Positions 6,222-11,915 of a stretch of DNA of 11,915 bases are shown here, in pieces. The first letter of the stretch is position 1. Each line of letters starts with the position of its first letter. The position numbers were made by a program, and so were the translations under genes. Origin of the DNA: Bacillota bacterium (GTDB taxonomy: Bacteria; Bacillota; Clostridia; Peptostreptococcales; Anaerovoracaceae); the NCBI GenBank assembly GCA_017621195.1, contig JAGATO010000181.1, positions 1 to 11,915 of the forward strand, given 5' to 3'. The notes beneath the pieces were generated by a model. It did not search any database. It was given only the letters and a program-made list of their open reading frames with translations, and was not told the DNA's origin.

Positions 6222-6473
6222 TTATTTCTTCAAAAACGCCCGCAGCAATTCTTCCACCAGATCGTCGCGTTCGATGCGACGAATCAGATTTCTGGCGTTG
6301 TTATGTCCTGTGATATACGAGGGGTCGCCGGATAGGATGTAACCTACCATCTGATCGATGGCGTTGTAACCGCGTTCTTCCAGTGCATTGTAAACCGTTC
6401 TCAATATATCCTCAGTGGTCTGCAGATCGTTCTTATCCAGGCTGTTAAACAATATTGTACGCCGATCCTCCAT
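6222..6473 (-). CDS. ireB: IreB family regulatory phosphoprotein (UPF0297/DUF965)
   Basis: The 83-residue cytoplasmic protein contains the family core YNAIDQMVGYILSGDPSYIT (35–54), NNARNLIRRIERDDLVEELL (58–77) and a short basic end. In Enterococcus faecalis IreB is a substrate of the PASTA kinase IreK and restrains intrinsic cephalosporin resistance. It is phosphorylated on two N-terminal threonines. Here only one threonine, Thr6 in RRTILF, lies in that segment, aligned by eye with E. faecalis Thr7. The start has AAGGTGAT at good spacing, and a nearer upstream ATG is closed by an immediate stop. It lies 99 nt after alaS, with its own extended -10 promoter and a strong terminator, so it can be expressed alone or by readthrough from alaS. 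Confidence 0.92.
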   Translation of the reverse strand: MEDRRTILFNSLDKNDLQTTEDILRTVYNALEERGYNAIDQMVGYILSGDPSYITGHNNARNLIRRIERDDLVEELLRAFLKK

Positions 6474-6505
6474 CTTACATCACCTTCTTTCTCAATGATA
6501 GAAAC

Positions 6506-6514
6506 ATTATAACA
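6506..6514 (-). promoter_or_regulatory. Extended -10 promoter element of ireB
   Basis: On the minus strand TGTTATAAT combines a perfect TATAAT (6506–6511) with the TG extension. The best -35 candidate, TTGTAT, is weak and 18 nt away. It sits in the alaS–ireB gap, giving ireB a promoter independent of the alaS T-box. Confidence 0.6.
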
Positions 6515-6572
6515 AAAGTAGGAAGTGCGATACAAGGGATTCGCGGAGATTTAATATTGTTGTAACATTATC

Positions 6573-9194
6573 TTACAGTAAACTTTCAGCGACTGCAAAT
6601 GCCTCCGGCAGCCTGGTCTTGTCCTTGGCGCCGGCCTGTGCCATATCTGCCTTTCCGCCGCCGCCGCCACCGGCAGCTGCCGCGATTTTCTTGATCATGT
6701 TGCCTGCATGATAGCCTTTTTCCAGCAGATCGTCGGTGACGGAAACCATCAGCGTTACCTTTTCGCCATTGACAGCAGCAAAGACCATGATCACGTTCTT
6801 TTCCTTCGCCTTGATCTCGTCGGACAGCTTCCGCAGATCGTTGATCTGTACGTCTTCAAACTGCTTGGTTACCAGACGGACGCCGTTGATCACCTTGGCG
6901 GACGCCAACATGGAATCCATACCGGAGCCCATGGCTTCCATCTTCATCTGTTCCATTTCCTTCTTCAGAGATCTGGCTTCTTCCGAAACGGCTTCCACCT
7001 TCTGCAGGAAGTTAGAGCTGTTGGCCTTTAACGTATCGCAGGCAGAGGCGATGGTAGCTTCCGCTTTTTCCAGGTGTTCCAGCACGGCGCGACCGGTCAG
7101 TGCTTCGATGCGGCGAACGCCGGACGCAACGCCGCTTTCCGACAGAATCTTGAACATGCCGATCTGACCGGAATTGGAGACGTGAGTACCTCCGCAGAAT
7201 TCCATGCTGTAATCGCCAACAGAAACAACGCGAACCAGATCGCCGTATTTCTCGCCGAACAGAGCCGTAGCTCCCGTCTTCCGGGCTTCCTCCATGGTCA
7301 TTTCCTGGCTGGTTACGGGCAGGAACTCCAGAATCTTCTCGTTGACCTTCTCTTCGACCTTCTTCAGATCCTCCCTGGAAACCGCCTCGAAATGGGTGAA
7401 GTCAAAGCGCAGCAAATCGTCGGTAACAGAGGACCCTGCCTGCTTTACATGATCGCCCAAAACATCCTTCAGAGCTCTCTGGAGAATGTGAGTGGCCGTG
7501 TGGTTTCGGGCTACGCTGTTGTGGTACTGGGGACATACGTGGCACTTCACCGCATCCCCTACCTTCACCGTTCCTACCTTCACCGTTCCCTTGTGGATGA
7601 AGACGCCGCGGAACTTGTTGGTATCCTCCACGGACAGCAAAGCGCCGTCTGCCTGGATCGTACCCAGGTCACCGGCCTGACCGCCGCCTTCTCCGTAGAA
7701 CGTGGTCTGATCCAAAATCACCTTCACATCTTCACCAGCCGCTGCTTCATCCTTGGAAGCGCCGCCTGCAAAGATGGCCAGAACCTTGGCTTCGCACTGC
7801 AATCCTTCATAACCGAGGAATCTGGTCTGAGGATAGTCGCTGTACAGAACGGATTCATCAGCCCAGCCTGCTTCGGTGTCCGCCTTACGGGCAGCCCGGG
7901 CCATCTCCTTCTGCTGCTTCATCAGGGCGGCAAACCCTTCGGTGTCCACCGTGCATCCCTCTTCCGCCGCAATTTCTTCCGTCAGCTCCAGAGGGAAGCC
8001 GAAGGTATCGTACAGCTTGAAGACCTGCTGACCGGACAGCTGGTTCTTTCCTTCCGCCTTGATCGCTTCGATATATTCGGCGATGATGGCGCTGCCCTGG
8101 TCGATGGTGGATCTGAACTTTTCTTCTTCCACGGACAGGATCTTGTAAATGTAATCCGCCTGATCTCTCAGCTCTGGATAAGCATCGCCGGAAATCTCAA
8201 TGACCTTCTTGGACAGTTCTGCCAGAAATGCTCCTTGGATTCCCAGAAGCTTTCCGTGACGGGCAGCCCGACGCAGAAGTCTGCGCAGAACGTAGCCTCT
8301 GCCTTCGTTGGAAGGAAGAATTCCGTCGCCCACCATGAACGTTACGGAACGGATGTGGTCGGTGATGATGCGAATGGAAATGTCGGTCTTGGCTTCACCC
8401 ATGTGGTATTCCACGCCGGACACCCGAACTACCTCGTCCAGGATGTAGCGGATGGTATCGATATCGAAGATGGAATCCACGCCCTGCATGATACAGGCCA
8501 GACGCTCCAGACCCATGCCGGTATCGATGTTGGGATGAGCCAACGGCGTATAATTGCCTTCTTCGTCCCGGTTGAACTGAGTGAATACGTGGTTCCAGAA
8601 TTCCAGATATCTGTCGCAGTCGCAGCCCGGCTTGCAGTCGGGCTTGCCGCAGCCGTATTCCGGACCGCGGTCAAAGTAAATCTCGGAGCAAGGACCGCAG
8701 GGACCGGTACCGATCTCCCAGAAGTTGTCTTCCTTTCCTAAACGCACGATGTGTTCTTTCGGCATTCCGATGATATCGCGCCAGATGTGGAAGGCTTCGT
8801 CGTCGTCCTCGTAGATGGTGGCCCATACCTTATCCATCGGCATTTCCAGATGCTCGGTGATAAATTCCCAACCCCAGCGGATGGACTGTTCTTTGAAATA
8901 ATCGCCGAAGGAGAAGCTTCCCAGCATTTCAAAGAACGTACCGTGGCGAGAAGTGATTCCCACGTTGTCGATGTCACCGGTGCGGATGCACTTCTGACAG
9001 GTGGTCATTCTCTTGCTTGGCGGCGTTTCCAGCCCGGCGAAGTACGGCTTCATGGGAGCCATACCGGAATTGATGATCAAAAGGCTCTTATCCTTGTCGG
9101 GGATCAGCGAAAAGCTTCCTCTGGCATAGTGATCCTTGGACTGGTAGAACGTCTTGAACATCTCTCGTAATTCGTTCAATCCAATGTTTCTCAT
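6573..9194 (-). CDS. alaS: Alanyl-tRNA synthetase
   Basis: This 873-residue cytoplasmic class II synthetase charges tRNA-Ala with alanine. The catalytic domain (1 to about 250) opens with IGLNELREMFKTFYQSKDHY and includes SGMAPMKPYF (43–52), KCIRTGDIDNVG (68–79) and TGMGLERL (225–232). A cysteine-rich insert, CGKPDCKPGCDCD (182–194), is common in bacterial AlaRS. The editing domain carries the zinc sites HTATH (565–569) and CGGTH (667–671). A coiled coil follows at about 710–760, then the C-Ala domain with GGGGGGKADMAQAG (842–855). An in-frame ATG 30 nt upstream exists, but GGAGG (9205–9209) and family alignment favour 9194. Residues 536–545 are a GTVKV-GTVKV duplication encoded by a 15-bp tandem repeat. 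A T-box leader controls it. Confidence 0.97.
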   Translation of the reverse strand: MRNIGLNELREMFKTFYQSKDHYARGSFSLIPDKDKSLLIINSGMAPMKPYFAGLETPPSKRMTTCQKCIRTGDIDNVGITSRHGTFFEMLGSFSFGDYFKEQSIRWGWEFITEHLEMPMDKVWATIYEDDDEAFHIWRDIIGMPKEHIVRLGKEDNFWEIGTGPCGPCSEIYFDRGPEYGCGKPDCKPGCDCDRYLEFWNHVFTQFNRDEEGNYTPLAHPNIDTGMGLERLACIMQGVDSIFDIDTIRYILDEVVRVSGVEYHMGEAKTDISIRIITDHIRSVTFMVGDGILPSNEGRGYVLRRLLRRAARHGKLLGIQGAFLAELSKKVIEISGDAYPELRDQADYIYKILSVEEEKFRSTIDQGSAIIAEYIEAIKAEGKNQLSGQQVFKLYDTFGFPLELTEEIAAEEGCTVDTEGFAALMKQQKEMARAARKADTEAGWADESVLYSDYPQTRFLGYEGLQCEAKVLAIFAGGASKDEAAAGEDVKVILDQTTFYGEGGGQAGDLGTIQADGALLSVEDTNKFRGVFIHKGTVKVGTVKVGDAVKCHVCPQYHNSVARNHTATHILQRALKDVLGDHVKQAGSSVTDDLLRFDFTHFEAVSREDLKKVEEKVNEKILEFLPVTSQEMTMEEARKTGATALFGEKYGDLVRVVSVGDYSMEFCGGTHVSNSGQIGMFKILSESGVASGVRRIEALTGRAVLEHLEKAEATIASACDTLKANSSNFLQKVEAVSEEARSLKKEMEQMKMEAMGSGMDSMLASAKVINGVRLVTKQFEDVQINDLRKLSDEIKAKEKNVIMVFAAVNGEKVTLMVSVTDDLLEKGYHAGNMIKKIAAAAGGGGGGKADMAQAGAKDKTRLPEAFAVAESLL
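7560..7589 (-). repeat. 15-bp perfect tandem duplication inside alaS
   Basis: Positions 7560–7574 and 7575–7589 are identical (TACCTTCACCGTTCC on the + strand). It adds an in-frame five-residue repeat, GTVKV twice, between the editing-domain beta strands of AlaRS, just before VGDAVKCHV. It probably lies in a tolerant loop or strand. Confidence 0.85.
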
Positions 9195-9240
9195 GTGTGT
9201 AATTCCTCCGTTTATCTCCCTCATCGGGGAAGAATGAAAT

Positions 9241-9269
9241 AAAAAAGCCCCGTCCCATAGGGACGAGGC
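9241..9269 (-). terminator. Regulated terminator of the alaS T-box
   Basis: The 10-bp stem (9247–9256 with 9260–9269, one G-U pair, 3-nt loop) is followed on the minus strand by six T residues. It competes with the antiterminator that contains the T-box sequence at 9276–9289. Confidence 0.9.
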
Positions 9270-9455
9270 AATGCTCGCGGTACCACCCTAATTTTCCGCA
9301 ATCCGGCGTGTCAACCGTGAACGGACTCATTGGTCTGTCAGCTCGGAGGCAGCTTCTTCCGGTGCTTCGCAAAGGGCTTCCACCATCCCCTTCTCTCTGG
9401 AACGAACCGTATTCGGAGTACTCCTCCCCGTCATAGCCGACGTATGAAATTCATC
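9241..9455 (-). ncRNA. T-box riboswitch (tRNA-Ala) leader of alaS
   Basis: Read on the minus strand, the leader has the hallmarks of a T-box. Stem I contains the GGAGG-AGTA element, pairing through CCTCC on the 3' side. The specifier loop reads GAA-GCT-G, so the specifier is GCU for alanine (complement of 9351–9353). The conserved antiterminator bulge AGGGTGGTACCGCG lies at 9276–9289. Its UGGU pairs with an ACCA acceptor end, which suits tRNA-Ala with discriminator A. The terminator stem GCCTCGTCCC / GGGACGGGGC lies at 9247–9269, with a T6 run at 9241–9246. Uncharged tRNA-Ala is expected to stabilise the antiterminator and raise alaS expression. The 5' end is estimated from the promoter. Confidence 0.93.
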
Positions 9456-9461
9456 TTTCTT

Positions 9462-9490
9462 ATTATACGAAATCGACGCCGGCTTGTCAA
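9462..9490 (-). promoter_or_regulatory. Consensus sigma-A promoter of alaS
   Basis: On the minus strand TTGACA (9485–9490) and TATAAT (9462–9467) are both perfect and spaced by exactly 17 nt, the strongest promoter in the window. The transcription start is expected near 9455. It lies only 24 nt past the stop codon of the upstream amidohydrolase gene, with no terminator between. Confidence 0.92.
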
Positions 9491-9513
9491 GACATGGAAT
9501 AATTCAGCTTATC

Positions 9514-10716
9514 CTATTCTCTGTGATCTGCCAGCCAGCGCATGGCAACGTAGGTGTAAGCAGCAGAACCTTCCCACAGGACGGAATCATCGAAGCTGGA
9601 CTTGGGATTGTGAACGGACAGCAGGTAGCCGTCCTCCCGGCTTCCGGTGACCAGGTTCATGTTGACAGCGGGAACCTCACGGCTGACGAAAGCAAAGTCT
9701 TCGCTGCCGTTGCTGGCTTCTTTGACCAGCGCAACGTTCTCGGCGCCCACCAGTTCGGTCATATACTGCTGCGTACAGCGGGATACCTCTTCGTCCACTA
9801 CGACGCAGGGGCAGTAGTCGAAGAATTCCACTTCCACTTCGCAGCGCAGCGCGCTTCCCACGCCCTTGGATATCTCTTCGATCCGCTTACGGATGTAGGA
9901 TCCCATCTCCTCCGTGGGATCCACGGTACGGATGGTTCCCCACATTTCAGCAACGCCAGGGATGACGTTGGAGGTTTCTCCGGCCCGCACCTTGCAGGTG
10001 GTAAATACGCCGAAATCGTGGCCGTTGATCTCGCGGCTGTTGATCTCCTGCAGCGCGATGTGAATGTAGGCGGCAGCGGTCACCGGATCGATGGCTACGT
10101 GAGGCGTGGAACCGTGGCCTCCTTTTCCCTTTACGGTGATGTGGTACTGTTCACAGGAGGCCATGCTGATTCCGGGAGCCGGAACGAAGGCCATGCCGGT
10201 GGGCACAGGAGCGCCGATGGCCACGTGAATCATCGTAGCAGCGTCCGGACGGGGATTCTCCAAAACTCCGTTGTCGATCATATCTCTGGCACCCTGGAAG
10301 ATTTCTTCCGCCGGTTGGAACATCAGCTTGACGGTACCTTCGATTTCGTCTTCTCTATCCTTGAGCAGCTTTGCGGCGCCCAGAAGCATGGTAGCGTGCA
10401 TATCGTGGCCGCAGCCGTGCATTTTGTTGGGGGTTTCACTGGCGTAATCCAGACCGGTTTCCTCGGGCAGCGGCAGCGCATCCATGTCAGCCCGCAGCAG
10501 GAATGTCTTTCCCGGCTTCTTTCCACCTACAAGAACTACAAGGCCGGCCTTGCCGCAATCCTTCGGCTCGTAACCCAGAGCCTTCAGTTCTTCCCGAAGC
10601 CTGTCCACCGTGTATTTCAAGTCAAATCCGGTTTCGGGGTGACGGTGCAGATCCCGCCGGAATTCCTGCAGCTTCGGCTGCAATTCTTTCGCGTCTTTGA
10701 GCAGTGTTTCTTTCAT
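9514..10716 (-). CDS. M20D family amidohydrolase (N-acyl-amino-acid / hippurate hydrolase-like)
   Basis: The 400-residue metallo-hydrolase has the size and motifs of the M20D group, which includes hippurate hydrolase, N-acetyl-L-amino-acid and IAA-conjugate amidohydrolases. It begins with RRDLHRHPETGF (20–31). The metal site contains RADMDALP (75–82), HGCGHDMHATMLLG (100–113, ligands Cys102/His104), QPAEE (134–138, Glu137/138), His164 and HNPKSSFDD (369–377, His369). The dimerisation lid domain, about 183–295, includes KGKGGHGSTPH (196–206). There is no signal peptide, so it is cytoplasmic. GGGAGG stands 8 nt before the ATG. It is monocistronic or reads into the alaS leader. The acyl and amino-acid specificity cannot be told from sequence. 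Confidence 0.88.
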   Translation of the reverse strand: MKETLLKDAKELQPKLQEFRRDLHRHPETGFDLKYTVDRLREELKALGYEPKDCGKAGLVVLVGGKKPGKTFLLRADMDALPLPEETGLDYASETPNKMHGCGHDMHATMLLGAAKLLKDREDEIEGTVKLMFQPAEEIFQGARDMIDNGVLENPRPDAATMIHVAIGAPVPTGMAFVPAPGISMASCEQYHITVKGKGGHGSTPHVAIDPVTAAAYIHIALQEINSREINGHDFGVFTTCKVRAGETSNVIPGVAEMWGTIRTVDPTEEMGSYIRKRIEEISKGVGSALRCEVEVEFFDYCPCVVVDEEVSRCTQQYMTELVGAENVALVKEASNGSEDFAFVSREVPAVNMNLVTGSREDGYLLSVHNPKSSFDDSVLWEGSAAYTYVAMRWLADHRE

Positions 10717-10752
10717 TCTCTATACCTCCCAAACAGTGTAAATTCAATTTGT

Positions 10753-10781
10753 AGTTTATCATAGAATCCGGTGCCTTTCAA
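10753..10781 (-). promoter_or_regulatory. Probable promoter of the M20D gene
   Basis: On the minus strand TTGAAA (10776–10781, 5 of 6) and TAAACT (10753–10758, 4 of 6) are spaced by 17 nt. It lies head to head with the mtnK promoter, whose -35 starts at the very next base. Confidence 0.5.
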
Positions 10782-10810
10782 TTGCGATACCTCCCTCTTT
10801 GCGATATAAT
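10782..10810 (+). promoter_or_regulatory. Probable promoter of mtnK
   Basis: TTGCGA (10782–10787, 4 of 6) and a perfect TATAAT (10805–10810) are spaced by 17 nt. Transcription should start near 10817, leaving a leader of about 48 nt. Confidence 0.7.
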
Positions 10811-10813
10811 AGT

Positions 10814-10834
10814 GGAAAAATGCGGTTTTCCGCA
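10814..10834 (+). promoter_or_regulatory. Overlapping alternative hairpins in the mtnK leader
   Basis: GGAAAA (10814–10819) can pair with TTTTCC (10826–10831). TGCGG (10821–10825) can pair with CCGCA (10830–10834). The two stems share bases, so they exclude each other. The leader is too short for a SAM riboswitch. A regulatory role is speculative, and the hairpins might simply protect the 5' end of the mRNA. Confidence 0.35.
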
Positions 10835-10864
10835 GCCATATCCTTATACATTCAGGAGGTTCCT

Positions 10865-11915
10865 ATGAAATACGATACTCATTTTCTCATGACCGAATGG
10901 GATGCCATTCAATATGCCATCGACCAGGTCGGTTTTTTTCAACCGGAAGAATCGCTGACCTGCCGGGAAATCGGTGACGGAAACATCAACTACGTCTTTC
11001 GTATCGTCAGCGAAACCACAGGGCGTTCCCTTGTGATCAAGCAGGCCGATCAGCTGCTTCGCAGCGCCGGACGGCCGCTGGACACGAAGCACAGCCGCCT
11101 GGAAGCCGACATTCTGACCCGTGAAGACGCGCTGGTTCCCGGTCTGGTTCCCAAGGTATATCACTACAGCGAACCCATGTGCGCCATCAGCATGGAGGAC
11201 ATTTCCGCCTATGAAAATACCAGAACGGGATTGATGAACGGTCATATCTACCCCACCTTCGTTTCGGATATCGTGCGCTTTCTCACAGATACGACCGTTC
11301 CTACCACCGATCTGGTCATGGAGCCGAAGGCGAAAAAAGAGCTGGTGGTACAGTACGTCAATCCGGAGATCTGCGAAATCACCGAAAAGCTGGTTCTGGC
11401 TGAGCCCTTCGGTTCTCCCGCCGATGAAAACGAATACACGGCAGAAAACCGGGAGTACGTCACGGAACACCTCTATTTCAACCATGCTCTGCGCTCGGAA
11501 GCAGCTGTTCTTCGCAACAATTTCATGAACAACTCCCAGGCGCTGATCCACGGCGACCTTCACACCGGCTCCATCTTTGGAAACGACAGCGGTCTGAAGA
11601 TCATCGATCCGGAATTTGCCTTCTTCGGCCCCATGGGATACGACAGCGGAAACGTGATCGGAAATCTGTTTTTCGCCCTCACATACTGGGAATTTCACGA
11701 TCCCTCCAACGAGAAAATGATCGGCTGGCTTCGCTCTGCCATTGCTGACACCTTCGACCAGTTCGGAAAGCGCTTGGATCAACGCCTGGACGATCTGGTT
11801 CAGTTCGACCTGTATCGCGAATCGGCATTCCTAAAGAAATACGCCGCCGATATCATGGCCGATACCGTGGGCTATGCCGGAACGGAAATGATTCGCCGCA
11901 CCGTGGGCAGCAGTA
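10865..11915 (+). CDS. mtnK: S-methyl-5-thioribose kinase, 3' end cut by window
   Basis: 350 codons are visible of a protein usually about 400 residues long. The MtnK fold (choline-kinase/APH type) shows the nucleotide loop REIGDGNINYVFRI (34–47), the ATP-binding lysine in LVIKQA (56–61), catalytic IHGDLHTGSIF (228–238, Asp231) and the metal site IDPEFAFFGPMGYD (247–260, Asp248/Glu250), followed by SGNVIGNLFFA. The enzyme phosphorylates methylthioribose to MTR-1-phosphate, the second step in the salvage of methylthioadenosine to methionine, in the cytoplasm. AGGAGGT (10854–10860) precedes the ATG. mtnA or another salvage gene would be expected next to it but lies outside the window. In B. subtilis mtnKA is under an S-box; none fits here. 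Confidence 0.93.
   Translation, partial: MKYDTHFLMTEWDAIQYAIDQVGFFQPEESLTCREIGDGNINYVFRIVSETTGRSLVIKQADQLLRSAGRPLDTKHSRLEADILTREDALVPGLVPKVYHYSEPMCAISMEDISAYENTRTGLMNGHIYPTFVSDIVRFLTDTTVPTTDLVMEPKAKKELVVQYVNPEICEITEKLVLAEPFGSPADENEYTAENREYVTEHLYFNHALRSEAAVLRNNFMNNSQALIHGDLHTGSIFGNDSGLKIIDPEFAFFGPMGYDSGNVIGNLFFALTYWEFHDPSNEKMIGWLRSAIADTFDQFGKRLDQRLDDLVQFDLYRESAFLKKYAADIMADTVGYAGTEMIRRTVGSS

Noticed and set aside
7074..8741. 555-codon + strand ORF antisense to alaS
   Set aside because: alaS is unmistakable on the other strand. The long antisense frame reflects its codon usage.
10811..10864. Possible SAM (S-box) riboswitch before mtnK
   Set aside because: The leader is only about 48 nt. S-box aptamers need over 100 nt, and no such motif is visible.
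10844..11782. 312-codon minus-strand ORF antisense to mtnK
   Set aside because: The + strand frame holds complete MtnK motifs, a Shine-Dalgarno and a promoter. The antisense frame has none.

Overview
The window looks like chromosomal DNA from a low-to-mid GC Firmicute, most likely a Clostridia member. The evidence is the alaS–ireB–ruvX gene order, a T-box leader on alaS, strong AGGAGG-type ribosome binding sites, Gram-positive-type LexA boxes (GAAC-N4-GTTC) and an NdpA-family protein. I cannot name a genus. Catabolic genes for N-acyl amino acids (one D-type deacylase, one M20D amidohydrolase) would suit an amino-acid-using anaerobe, but that is inference. I saw no tRNA, rRNA, CRISPR array, transposase or phage gene.

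Left part, + strand (1–2639): the 3' end of a methionine gamma-lyase/aluminium-resistance-like PLP protein, a TVP38/TMEM64 (VTT domain) membrane protein, and an NdpA-type nucleoid-associated protein form a tight run that ends in a long hairpin terminator. Next is a 103-residue membrane-anchored LysM protein resembling YneA, the SOS cell-division inhibitor. Its promoter carries two perfect LexA boxes, one in the -35/-10 spacer and one in the 5' leader, with one or two weaker boxes upstream. It has its own terminator.

Middle (2640–3317): an A-rich stretch of about 680 bases with no convincing protein gene. It holds a + strand intrinsic terminator at 3137–3182 with no annotated gene before it, two short tandem repeats, and the terminator of the minus-strand operon.

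Minus-strand block (3318–9490, read right to left): a perfect consensus promoter (TTGACA-N17-TATAAT) drives an alanine T-box leader and alaS. ireB follows with its own extended -10 promoter and a strong terminator. Then comes a ruvX–HAD phosphatase–N-acyl-D-amino-acid deacylase operon, in which ruvX and the HAD gene overlap by 8 nt.

Right end: an M20D amidohydrolase (minus) and mtnK, methylthioribose kinase (plus, cut by the window edge), diverge from a short region where two predicted promoters sit back to back. The mtnK leader is short and contains overlapping hairpins but no room for a SAM riboswitch.
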